Assembly (NCBI GenBank): GCA_028700095.1
Contig: JAQVTJ010000051.1
Span: forward strand, 1 to 11,061
Source: Methanobacterium sp.
GTDB lineage: Archaea; Methanobacteriota; Methanobacteria; Methanobacteriales; Methanobacteriaceae
Length of the DNA stretch: 11,061 nt
Reading direction: 5' to 3'
Shown here: piece by piece, positions 1 to 7,300 of the stretch
Numbering within the stretch: position 1 is the first letter of the stretch
How the letters are laid out: every line of letters starts with the position of its first letter
Position numbers and translations under genes: made by a program
Notes under the pieces: model-generated
What the model saw: only the letters and a program-made list of their open reading frames with translations
What the model was told of the DNA's origin: nothing
Databases searched by the model: none

Positions 1-206
1 TTATTTATTCTTGATAAAAGGATGAAATAGGGTTTTAATTGATAATCTACTAATATTTGCTATTTTAAGCTCGGACATATAAAAAAAATGTTTCATGAAG
101 TTATAAGATTATCTAGGCAATATTTTTTTTATATTTTTTAAAAATAATATTTCAACAAAAATTATATATATGATTGAAATAAGATGTAATACCATGTAAT
201 AGGATA

Positions 207-218
207 ATATTATATTTA
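207..218 (+). promoter_or_regulatory. Possible TATA box for the first PRC-barrel gene
   Basis: An ATTATATTTATT stretch lies about 40-50 bases before the ATG at 256. An archaeal start site 25 bases downstream would leave a short leader holding the GGAGG ribosome binding site at 244-248. The whole upstream region is A/T, and another TATA-like string sits near 224-232, so the choice is weak. Bases 1-206 show no gene. Confidence 0.25.
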
Positions 219-255
219 TTGTTGTATATAATAATATTTTAATGGAGGGATTGAT

Positions 256-537
256 ATGAAATTTAATGAGCTGGTGAATAAAGAGGTAATTGATAAAAAT
301 GGAGATTTTATTGGTAAAGTAAAGGATATTGAATGGAATAATAAAACTAAAAGAATTATTAGTATTGAAATTGCAAGCGGAGGAATTAAAAGCTTTTTAG
401 GTATGTCTGAAAAGCAAATATTACCCTTCGATAATATTGAAATTATAGGCGATAGAGTCTTATTAAAAAGACATTCCCCTGAAACAACTGGAAATGATGA
501 TGAATTAGAATTTGATTTAGATTATTATACTATTTAA
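256..537 (+). CDS. PRC-barrel domain protein (paralogue 1)
   Basis: A 93-residue protein made almost wholly of one PRC-barrel. Seen: the motif NKEVIDKNGDFIGKVKDIEW near residues 8-27, a second strand pair around residues 33-45, and a closing region of the form P-x-D-N-I-E-I-I-G-D-R-V-L-L at about 57-71. An acidic tail (DDELEFDLDYY) follows that the two other PRC-barrel proteins in the window lack. The ATG has a GGAGG site 7 bases upstream. PRC-barrels are small beta folds known from RimM and the photosynthetic reaction centre H subunit; in archaea they often occur as stand-alone proteins of unknown role, perhaps adaptors. It is the only one of the three on the plus strand, and it precedes the hemerythrin gene by about 170 bases. 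The family call is firm; the function is unknown. Confidence 0.88.
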   Translation: MKFNELVNKEVIDKNGDFIGKVKDIEWNNKTKRIISIEIASGGIKSFLGMSEKQILPFDNIEIIGDRVLLKRHSPETTGNDDELEFDLDYYTI

Positions 538-656
538 CATAATTATTATTGGTTTAAATAATTTTTAAAACTGCAAACAATCATTTATTTGTCATATAGC
601 TTCGTTTAAATTTTATTTATTATAGATAAAAAAAAATTTTTTGGGAGGTTAATATT

Positions 657-677
657 ATGACAATAAATATTTTTTGA
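657..677 (+). other. Six-codon leader-like ORF with strong SD
   Basis: A GGGAGG site at 643-648 is followed after 8 bases by ATG and only six sense codons (MTINIF) before TGA. The hemerythrin gene has its own site and ATG 30 bases further on. This could be a short leader peptide, a leftover start of a lost gene, or chance. Nothing else in the sequence decides between these. Confidence 0.25.
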
Positions 678-706
678 CAAAAAAAAAATTGGGTAGAGGT
701 GATTTT

Positions 707-1109
707 ATGTCTGAAGCTAAGTTATACAGTATGTTAAAAGAAGATCATGATACAGTAAAAGATTTACTTAAAAAAACAGTTGATGAAGAAACAGATAAAC
801 ATTTTAAAACGTTAGTACAAGAATTAGAAGTACATATGGAAGGTGAAGAAAAACATTTTTATCCAGAACTTGAAGCTAAAGATAAAAAACGAGTCCTTGA
901 AGCATATGAAGAACATAGATTAACAAAACAAGTGCTGAATGAATTGCAGAAAGAAAAAACTAGATGAAAAATGGTTTGCTAAAGCCAGTGTTTTAAAGGA
1001 TCTTGTTGAACACCATATAGAAGAAGAAGTATTCTCATTAGCCAAAGAAAACCTTAGTGATAGTTTACAAGATCAAATAGCAGAAAAAATTGAGAAAGAA
1101 AAAAGTTAG
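707..1109 (+). CDS. Hemerythrin HHE domain protein (frameshifted)
   Basis: A protein of about 133 residues after repair, with a hemerythrin HHE cation-binding four-helix bundle. Candidate di-iron ligands are the His of EDHDTVKDLL, the His and Glu in VHMEGEEKHFYPEL, the His of YEEHRLTK, and the HH and Glu in LVEHHIEEEVFSL, in family order. The start at 707 is chosen over an in-frame TTG at 674 because GAGGTG (696-701) lies 5 bases before this ATG. As written, the frame ends at TGA 965-967. Removing one A from the run at 954-959 restores KLDEKWFAKASVLKDL and carries the frame to TAG 1107-1109, supplying the fourth helix with its metal ligands. Such soluble proteins bind O2, NO or iron or sense redox stress; the role here is inferred only from family. 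Confidence 0.82.
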
Positions 1110-1193
1110 AATAAAATTAAAAAAAAATAATCTAGATAAACTATTAAAAAATCAATATCTGTTAAATAAAAATTAATACTATGAGGGTTAACT

Positions 1194-1274
1194 ATGGCAG
1201 TAACTGGAGCAGAAATAGAACATGCAATTAAGGGAGTTAGGATTAATCTTTCCTTTCTTTTAATTCTTCAATAA
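1194..1274 (+). pseudogene. Truncated DUF2795 gene (N-terminal stub)
   Basis: A GAGGG site at 1183-1187 and ATG at 1194 open a 26-codon frame. The first 15 or so residues (MAVTGAEIEHAIKGV) look like the N-terminus of DUF2795 proteins, small proteins of roughly 60-90 residues with an A-L-K-G-hydrophobic motif. After codon 17 the translation becomes an unrelated hydrophobic tail and stops at TAA. I could not find the missing C-terminal part in either other frame, so this looks like a deletion or rearrangement junction near 1240 rather than a single-base slip. The family call rests on a short stretch recalled from memory. Confidence 0.45.
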
Positions 1275-1421
1275 ATATCAATTCATTATAAAACATTATT
1301 TTATCCAGTTATATTTTATTTGCCATTATTCAAGTTATTCTATAATAATTTATGTAAAAATTTATGATTAAGTTTAAAAAAAAGGGTGTTAAGGAAATAA
1401 CCTAAAAATATTATTAATAGA

Positions 1422-1451
1422 ATTTAGTCTTTAATTGTAAATAAACTAAAT
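1422..1451 (-). terminator. Hairpin just downstream of the TPS gene
   Basis: A perfect 7-base inverted repeat (ATTTAGT / ACTAAAT, 16-base loop) begins 8 bases after the reconstructed TPS stop at 1459. On the minus strand it is followed by a T-rich stretch (AATAATATTTTTAGG). The position suits termination of the operon, but the stem is weak and A/T-rich. Bases 1275-1421 hold nothing else I can identify. Confidence 0.3.
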
Positions 1452-1458
1452 ATAATAA

Positions 1459-2930
1459 TTAGAATTTATTATTAATATCTGTGATTTGTTCAGATAGCCA
1501 ATCTGTAATTGTATGGTTTTTAATAATATTTTTAAGGCCTAATGAATTTTGATTTTTATCATTTTCATTCATATTAACAGCATTGTATATTGCTTTAGAT
1601 GTACCATTTATATCATATGGATCAACACTAATAACATGATTCTTTAATTCTTCATAGGATCCTGCTTGTTTAGAAAAATCATAACACCATTTGTTTGATT
1701 AACAAGAGGTCCTTCTTTTGAAACAACATTCATACCATCACATATAGGATTTACCATTAAACAGTCATAATTTTTAAAGGCAGCAACAACCAATTCATAG
1801 GGAGCATCAAATATTTCTTCTATAGGTTTCCAATTTTCATTAGAATATAAGCAATTTATGTGTTGAATCAATGATTTAATTTCTTCACGATATATGTTAT
1901 AATCTTCTAAATTTTCCCTTGTGGCTTTTCCTGTAACAAGAAATTTAATTTTACCATGATATTCAGGATGGTTTTTTAAAAATTTTTCATAGGCTAAAAA
2001 TCCTCGTAAAATATTTTTACTCATATCTGCCCGATCTGTACGGTAAATTAGAAAATTATCACCCTTAATTTTCTTGATTAAATCTTCATATTTTTTTACT
2101 TTTCCACTTCTACCAAGCTCTTGAATTCCAGATGCATCAATTGAAATAGGATAAGATCTAACCATTGTTTGGTGATCATCTCTGTAAACTATATTATTTT
2201 CATAATCTACATTATCAGCATATAATTCACAGCTTTTTAAAAAATTATGTGCATATCTTGGAATGTGAAATCCAACAATATCATTTGCAAGTAAACTTTC
2301 CATTATTGAATCTATCATATATCTGGGTAAAATTGATAGATAATCAGGTTCTGGCCATGGTACATGAATAAATTGGTTTAAAAATATATTATCCAATTTA
2401 TATCGAATATAACTTGAAGTAAGATAGAGATGATAATCTTGTAACATAACAAGAGATTTTTCTTTGTTTAAACTAGCTAATTCTATTATTTTATTTGCAA
2501 ATTTTTTATTAACAGATATATAGCCATCCTTCCAGGAATTATATATCTTCTTATATAATTTCTCATCTTCTGGAGGCTTTCATATATAATGATGAATATA
2601 CCATAAAATAGAATTTGATATTATATTATAATAATCATCATATTCTTTTGGATTTATAGTTAAAAATTCAACCTGAAAATTTGGGTTATTTCCTGTTAAA
2701 GGGATATTATTAGTTTGATATTGGGTTGCAACCTTATTATCCAAAGGATTTGTAGTAGCAGCAATCCAAGTACATTTAACCTGTTCCATTAAGGGTTTTA
2801 ATGTGGAAACTAGACCACCGCTTCCTAGTTGGGATTTAATTTCATTATCTTCTTTATAAAATTCCACAGGACCCCTGTTAGAGGCTAATATTAAATCTTT
2901 ATCTGTGAAAAATTTATTTAAATTGCCCAT
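1459..2930 (-). CDS. otsA: Trehalose-6-phosphate synthase, GT20 (interrupted)
   Basis: About 490 residues after repair, the usual OtsA length. GT20 enzymes transfer glucose from an NDP-glucose to glucose-6-phosphate in the cytoplasm. Motifs in order (numbered from the ATG at 2930): SNRGPV 17-22, glycine loop GSGGL 36-40, QDYHL 164-168 (usually HDYHL), HVPWP 189-193, RTDRADMSKN 297-306 with the donor-phosphate Arg and Lys, and DGMN 398-401 followed by SKEGPLVN. The RTDR/SKN and HVPWP forms resemble an OtsA branch I associate with actinobacteria and archaea, so the exact acceptor is less certain. Two lesions: in-frame TGA (2580-2582) at a Trp position, codon 117, and a missing base in the A run at 1674-1678. 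Repairing the latter gives the tail SKQAGSYEEL...DPYDINGT and stop 1459. It lies 33 bases after the mutase gene. No trehalose-phosphatase gene is visible. Confidence 0.85.
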
Positions 2931-2948
2931 TGAGTTAAATTTAGTGGT

Positions 2949-2966
2949 TATAGAAATATCCTCCTA
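2949..2966 (-). promoter_or_regulatory. RBS pointing to an ATA start for TPS
   Basis: A strong AGGAGG (2961-2966) overlaps the TAG stop of the upstream mutase gene. The first ATG of TPS (2930) is about 30 bases away, too far for this site. At 8 bases, the ideal distance, stands an in-frame ATA (2949-2951), and the frame between it and the ATG is open (seven codons). The likely original start is therefore this codon, as ATG, giving a protein seven residues longer. ATA is either a sequence change or a rare start. Confidence 0.5.
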
Positions 2967-4252
2967 TTTAATTTCAGATATAATCTCATTAATTTCTCGA
3001 TTTAAAATTGGTAAATTACTAGGATCTTTAGTTTCAATATAAATTTTTAAAATCGGATCAAAAATAGATGGACGGGCCAGAACATAAGAATCTTCAAAAT
3101 CTACCCTAACACCATATGTATTATCAATATTGCCTTTTTTCTCTAATTTTTCCTTTAAAATCTGTATTACACGGGATTTATTTTCATGTTCCCATTTAAT
3201 TGTAAATCCTGTTCTATGATATTCTGGTATTTCATTTGCTAATTGTGATAATGGTTTATTTTCAGATATTATTTTAATTAACATTATAGTAGCAAATATA
3301 GGATCAGAACATGATTGAAACTGTGGAAATACATATGTACCAGGTTCATCACCTGCAAAAACTGCTTTTGAATTTACAGCTTTGTTTAAAATTGAATTAA
3401 CAGGAGCTTTTATTAGTTTTCCATTCTCTTGGGTGACAATTTCTTCCAAGGCTAATGAAAATACAACTGATGATACTATGTTTCCTGGATTTTCTTTTAA
3501 ACTTTTTTTTGCAAATATACTAATCATGGTTTGGTCTTTTACAACATCTCCAAGTTCATCTATAAAAACTACTTTATCCATTTCATTATCTAAAGATATG
3601 CCCAGATCAGCCCCTACTGTTGTAACCACATCTGAAAGTGTTGATATGTTTTCAGATCTGGCTAATAAATCTTTCTCATCATTTGTATCTGAATTTTGGC
3701 AACTGAATAATATATTATCCACACCAAAAGAAGCTAATAATTTGGTTATATAGGGCATTATATATTTATTACCACAATTTAACATCCCTTTAGGTCTTTT
3801 ATTTATTATAACTTCTTTATCTATATTTTTTAAAATAGCATCATGATATTTGTCAAAATATTCATTAACATATTTTAATTGACCTACTTTATCACCACTT
3901 ACACTTATAGGTCGTGTATCTTCCAAGTGTATTTCATAGTTACTATACATCTTTATAGCAATTTTATTATGATTTGAACTTATATACAGTTGAATGTCAC
4001 CATTATTAAAACTGGAAAGATAGTGAATAACTGGAAGTGGTATAGTTCCATAGTCATTTACATTATCCCTGCAGCCATTATTCCAGATGTTAATGATTGG
4101 CTTATCATTCTGGAGACAGATGTGTCGTCCATTCCAATATTTACTACGCTATTGTGGAGGAAATTACCTAATCTGTTTCCTATTGTGGACATGAATTCAT
4201 TGGTTATTTCAGAGTTAACATTACCCCTAATCTCTTTTACATATAAGGACAT
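2964..4252 (-). CDS. Phosphohexomutase-like protein, degenerate site (frameshifted)
   Basis: About 429 residues after repair; the overall path matches four-domain phosphoglucomutase/phosphomannomutase proteins. Landmarks: EIRGNVNSEIT near 7-17 (GIRG-type N-terminus), IGMDDTS 39-45 (family GRDTR), SSNHN 92-96 where the phosphoserine loop TASHN is expected, GADLGISLDNEMDK with the metal loop (usually DGDxDR) at 222-227, GDEPG 301-305 (usually GExSG), and ARPS from 393 (RPSGTEP-type phosphate loop). Catalytic Ser and metal Asp positions are thus altered, so mutase activity is doubtful. Start at 4252: ATG with GGGAGGG 8 bases upstream. As written the frame stops at 4058; one missing G in the run 4067-4069 joins AAG to DNVNDYGTIPLPV and restores the frame to TAG 2964-2966. 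It lies between nucleotidyltransferase and TPS, suggesting a partner or regulatory role in sugar supply. Confidence 0.8.
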
Positions 4253-4288
4253 TTTATTAACCCTCCCAAGAAAATGTTTATAAAAATT

Positions 4289-5451
4289 TTAATCTGCATA
4301 ATCTGCGTCAATTATAGAATATGGTAAGATTATACTTCCATTTTTAATAGTACTTGAAGATCTTATAATTGAATTTTTACCTATCTCTACATTGCTTCCT
4401 GTTACAACACCTTCTTCAATACTGGTATTTTTACCAATATAACAGTTTGTATCTATTATACATCTTTTAAGAAATGAATTGGAACTAACTGTCCTGTTAT
4501 CAAGTATTATAGAACTTTGTATATTTGTTCCTTTTCCTATGTGGACTCCTTCCCCTATTACAGTTCCTTTAGATAGGGTGCATCTTTCTTCTATGGTACA
4601 ATTTGAACCTATTACAACAGGTCCTTCAATCCTAACCTTGCTGCCAATATTTATATTATTACCCATCCAAATTTACCTAATTTACCAACATCTTCTTTTA
4701 AATTCTTCGGATATATTTTTTGTTTTAATTTCTGGCCTAAAACATCATATGTAGCCTTTAAATATGTTTCAGGCCTACCTATATCATTCCAATATCCTCC
4801 AAAAACATATCCATAGATCCCGGCTTTATTATTTATTAATTTGGGAAAAATATCATTGGAAAAATCTATTTCACCATCAAAACCCTCAAAATATTCAAAT
4901 ATTTCAGGTTCAAGTATATATGTTCCGGTGTTTGCCATTCTACTGAATATTTCTTTTGATGATGGTTTTTCCAGATATTCTACTATTTTCTGGTTATCAT
5001 TTAATACAGCAATACCATAACTTGTAAGATCAGCTACTTCTGTTAATACAAGAGTGGCTAATGCACCTTTTCTTTTATGGAATTGTAGCACTTCATTAAA
5101 GTTAATATCACTCAACACATCTCCACTTAACACCATAAATGTTTCATTTAAATATTTTTCTGCATTTTTAACACTTCCAGAGGTACCTAGTGGTGATTTT
5201 TCTACTGAATATGTAATTTTAAGTTCTTTATCTGAACCATCCTTAAAGTAATTCATAATATCATTTGAAAGATAATTCAAAGTTAATATAAGGTCATTTA
5301 AATGGAAATATTTCAACCTTTCCATTACATGTTCTACTACGGGTTTATTAACTAAAGGAATCATGGATTTAGGTCTTATTAACGTTAAAGGTTGTAATCT
5401 TGTTCCTTTACCACCTGCCATTATTACAGTTTTAATAATATCACCTGCCAT
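4289..5451 (-). CDS. Sugar-phosphate nucleotidyltransferase with beta-helix tail (frameshifted)
   Basis: About 387 residues after repair, the usual size for archaeal GDP-mannose or glucose-1-phosphate nucleotidyltransferase-like proteins. Residues 7-240 form the Rossmann-like domain: GGKGTR 13-18, RPK 26-28, SGD 109-111 (metal Asp), EKP 161-163, NTG 174-176, WNDIG 221-225. A left-handed beta-helix of hexapeptide repeats follows (IGSNCTIEE, IGEGVHIGKGT, IGKNTSIEEG, IGKNSIIRSS). The frame breaks between 4667 and 4677: adding one base gives GKIWMGNNINIGSKV and joins the halves; otherwise the catalytic part ends at 4651 and the helix part opens at an ATG without clear RBS at 4666. The ATG at 5451 has no SD, whereas AGGTGAT lies inside the frame 3 bases before an ATT codon (5434-5436), where MKxVIMAGG proteins normally start. 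It likely makes an NDP-sugar for the adjacent glycosyltransferase; base and sugar are not certain. Confidence 0.85.
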
Positions 5452-5498
5452 ACCGGGCGTTATTTTTTTTAAAAAAGAAATAAATAATTTATTAAATG

Positions 5499-5738
5499 TT
5501 ATTTTGCAGGGAATAAACGACCTCTAATTAAAACTTTATCGCCTATTTCCTCTATATTATCATATGGAACCATCTTTTTATCACCAAGTCCTATTTTTGC
5601 AAAAATACCTCCTTCTTTAAGGATAATGGATATGACTTTATTGTTTTTCTCATCCCATTCTACTTCTTTAACTACTCCAACTTGGTCTCCTGATTCGTCA
5701 ATAACATCTTTACCTAATAAATCATTGTTAATCTTCAT
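5499..5738 (-). CDS. PRC-barrel domain protein (paralogue 2)
   Basis: A 79-residue single PRC-barrel: MKINNDLLGKDVIDESGDQV, then VVKEVEWDEKNNKVISI, GLGDKKMVPYDNIEEIGDKVLI and a short basic tail. Start 5738 is preferred over the in-frame TTG at 5753 because GGAG (5748-5751) lies 9 bases before this ATG, and the other paralogues begin the same way. It shares GLGDxK and the spacing of paralogue 3 more closely than paralogue 1. It sits between the DUF5518 gene (87 bases upstream) and the nucleotidyltransferase (47 bases downstream), on the same strand, so it is probably co-transcribed with the sugar genes. The role is unknown; an adaptor for a membrane or enzyme partner is a guess. Confidence 0.87.
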   Translation of the reverse strand: MKINNDLLGKDVIDESGDQVGVVKEVEWDEKNNKVISIILKEGGIFAKIGLGDKKMVPYDNIEEIGDKVLIRGRLFPAK

Positions 5739-5825
5739 AACTTCACACTCCAATTATTTTTTTTAAATTTATCTGCTTTTAAATTCCAAATTTATCCAGT
5801 TTATAGAATTTAATACTATTTTTTT

Positions 5826-6168
5826 TTATCCTCTTTTTTCTGTTAGGATAGATCCTATTGCCCCACCTATTGCACCTTAGTATTGCAAGTACTATTGAGC
5901 CAATTGCTGTTAAACCCATATATGCTGCAAGTAAAGGGGATGCTGTGCTCATTATAAATGCAAAGATAGTCAATATAACTGCACCAACAACTCCTATTAA
6001 AGCACCATGAATAACACCGTTCATGAGATCTTTGTTAACCATATAACCTACAACAATTCCAGCTAGTAAAACACCAATAGCTGAACCAAATAATCCAAAA
6101 CTTCCACCAATTAAACTAAATACAATCGCGAGGATAAAACCAATTATAACTGCTCCCCAATTAACCAT
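5826..6168 (-). CDS. DUF5518-like small membrane protein (frameshifted)
   Basis: About 114 residues after repair and almost entirely hydrophobic, with four predicted membrane segments near 6-24, 28-46, 54-78 and 84-108. The N-terminus MVNWGAVIIGFILAI and the glycine-rich end GAIGGAIGSILTEKRG resemble DUF5518 proteins, common in methanogens and of unknown function. A GAGGTG site (6175-6180) lies 6 bases before the ATG. As written, the frame shifts at 5877-5880 and runs on with a basic non-membrane tail to 5779. Removing one base there restores the glycine-zipper-like end and a stop at 5826-5828, so the longer tail is judged false. First gene of the presumed five-gene operon; it could anchor or sense something at the membrane for the downstream osmolyte genes (inference). 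Confidence 0.78.
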
Positions 6169-6197
6169 TTATATCACCTCTTCAATTATTTCATTGT

Positions 6198-6206
6198 TTA
6201 TATAAT
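6198..6206 (-). promoter_or_regulatory. Possible TATA box of the five-gene operon
   Basis: TTATATAAA on the minus strand lies about 30 bases before the DUF5518 ATG at 6168. That spacing would give an almost leaderless mRNA, which conflicts with the good GAGGTG site, so a more distant promoter in the spacer is equally possible. Confidence 0.25.
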
Positions 6207-6264
6207 TTTACACTCATTTTAACTTATTTTAAGCCTTATTGTGAATTTGGAAAGTTATGTTAAT

Positions 6265-6303
6265 ATGATTTAAATATCAAATCATGTCATTAATTTCACC
6301 TCC
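6265..6303 (-). promoter_or_regulatory. SD plus two-codon ORF and palindrome upstream of operon
   Basis: On the minus strand, GGAGGTG (6297-6303) is followed after 6 bases by ATG-ACA-TGA (6290-6282), a minimal start-stop ORF. It overlaps a perfect 7-base inverted repeat, ATGATTT (6265-6271) / AAATCAT (6279-6285), with a 7-base centre. The unit lies about 120 bases upstream of the DUF5518 gene. It may be an mRNA leader element, an operator, or the remains of a lost gene start. Confidence 0.3.
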
Positions 6304-6772
6304 ATATATCTGCATTTTAAATGTGAGGATTTTAAATAAATTTTATTTAAATATTTATCCAATATATTATCTTATTACATTTTATATCATTGTATTACAT
6401 GTTGTTGTACAAACTTTATATAGTTATGTTATTAAATTTAACTTATTACATCTAAATACATAATAATACACATTGTTACAACAAGTTTAGAATATTTTTA
6501 GATATATAACATTAAAACCATAATACAATATTATAAAAAAAACAAACCATCATTACCACAATCCATTATTTAACGTTAATATCCTCTTTATAGAATTATA
6601 AAATCTTTATTTAATAAAATAAAATTAATTTAATCTTTAAATCTGATTTAATAATCTTTTTAAAAAAATTTATTTAGATACATATATATTAAATATTAGT
6701 AAATCTATATAATATATATTGAAATAGAATGTATTTATCTATAATAGGGTGTAAAAGAAGGAGGTGTAAAAT

Positions 6773-7267
6773 ATGGAAATAACAAAATTTAAATGTGAAA
6801 ATGAAATATTTGCCATATTACTTGGATTAATTGTGGGTATGGTATTTATATTTCTAGTAAATCTTACAGATATAAGTCCATTTAAATTTATGATAAGTTT
6901 TTATAATATGATTTTCATAAGCCAAGGCACTTTAAACAACTTCATATTCTCTACTATCCTATTACCTCTTATACTAATAAGTGCAGGGGTTGTTACAAAT
7001 TTCTTCTTATCAATTAGAAATTGTATATTTGGAGGGATAACAGGTATTTTTTTAATTTTATCCACATTTATTATTGTATATTCATTTGGAACAATATATT
7101 TCCCAATATTAGAACAATTACAACCAATAATTGGAGTAGCAGGTATTCCATTAGTATTTCTGATCTATGCTTTTCTTACAGCAATGATAGGATTTATTTT
7201 AGGATATCTGGGAAGTTATATAGTTGAACATATTTCATACTATAATAAGCAATGTAATATCAAATAA
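6773..7267 (+). CDS. Hypothetical four-helix membrane protein
   Basis: A 164-residue protein that I do not recognise. It has a short charged N-terminus (MEITKFKCENE) and four hydrophobic segments near residues 12-31, 57-80, 86-106 and 118-150, with short polar ends and no signal-peptide cleavage pattern. The start is well supported: GGAGGTG (6760-6766) six bases before the ATG. It is intact, and 33 bases separate it from the flippase gene, so the two are probably co-transcribed. The spacing suggests a membrane accessory to polysaccharide or lipid-linked sugar export, but that is context only. TATA-like strings occur at 6704-6720 in its upstream region. Confidence 0.7.
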   Translation: MEITKFKCENEIFAILLGLIVGMVFIFLVNLTDISPFKFMISFYNMIFISQGTLNNFIFSTILLPLILISAGVVTNFFLSIRNCIFGGITGIFLILSTFIIVYSFGTIYFPILEQLQPIIGVAGIPLVFLIYAFLTAMIGFILGYLGSYIVEHISYYNKQCNIK

Positions 7268-7282
7268 TTATTATTATTATTA
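7268..7282 (+). repeat. (TTA)5 microsatellite between two genes
   Basis: Five TTA units directly follow the stop of the membrane protein and precede the AGGAGG site of the flippase. Length change here could alter the distance between the two genes. In such A/T-rich DNA it may simply be chance. Confidence 0.5.
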
Positions 7283-7300
7283 TTTATAGGAGGACTATTT

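Larger units (their letters stand above)
6181..6772. other. Gene-free AT-rich divergent spacer
   Basis: Nearly 600 bases between divergent genes, almost all A/T, with no convincing coding frame in either direction. It contains the palindrome and stub start at 6265-6303, an 8-base inverted pair TTGTTGTA (6402-6409) / TACAACAA (6477-6484), the perfect palindrome TTAACGTTAA (6570-6579), and TATA-like strings near each end. No tRNA-like or CRISPR-like structure is seen. It probably carries the promoters for both flanking operons. Confidence 0.6.

Noticed and set aside
2165..2371. A 68-codon plus-strand frame inside TPS
   Set aside because: Antisense shadow of the conserved HVPWP region, with no RBS.
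4289..4666. The beta-helix segment as a separate acyltransferase-like gene
   Set aside because: Its ATG overlaps the end of the nucleotidyltransferase frame without a clear RBS, and one added base yields a single protein of normal family length.
3382..5251. Several open frames of 60-120 codons on the plus strand opposite the sugar genes
   Set aside because: They lie antisense to clear coding sequence, lack ribosome binding sites and give compositionally odd proteins; they arise from the low stop frequency opposite A/T-rich genes.
5779..5825. Basic C-terminal extension of the DUF5518 protein
   Set aside because: It appears only after the frameshift at 5877-5880; the other frame restores the conserved glycine-rich end and a stop at 5826.
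6570..6579. Perfect palindrome TTAACGTTAA
   Set aside because: A 10-base palindrome in A/T-rich DNA is expected by chance often enough, and it has no special position relative to either start.
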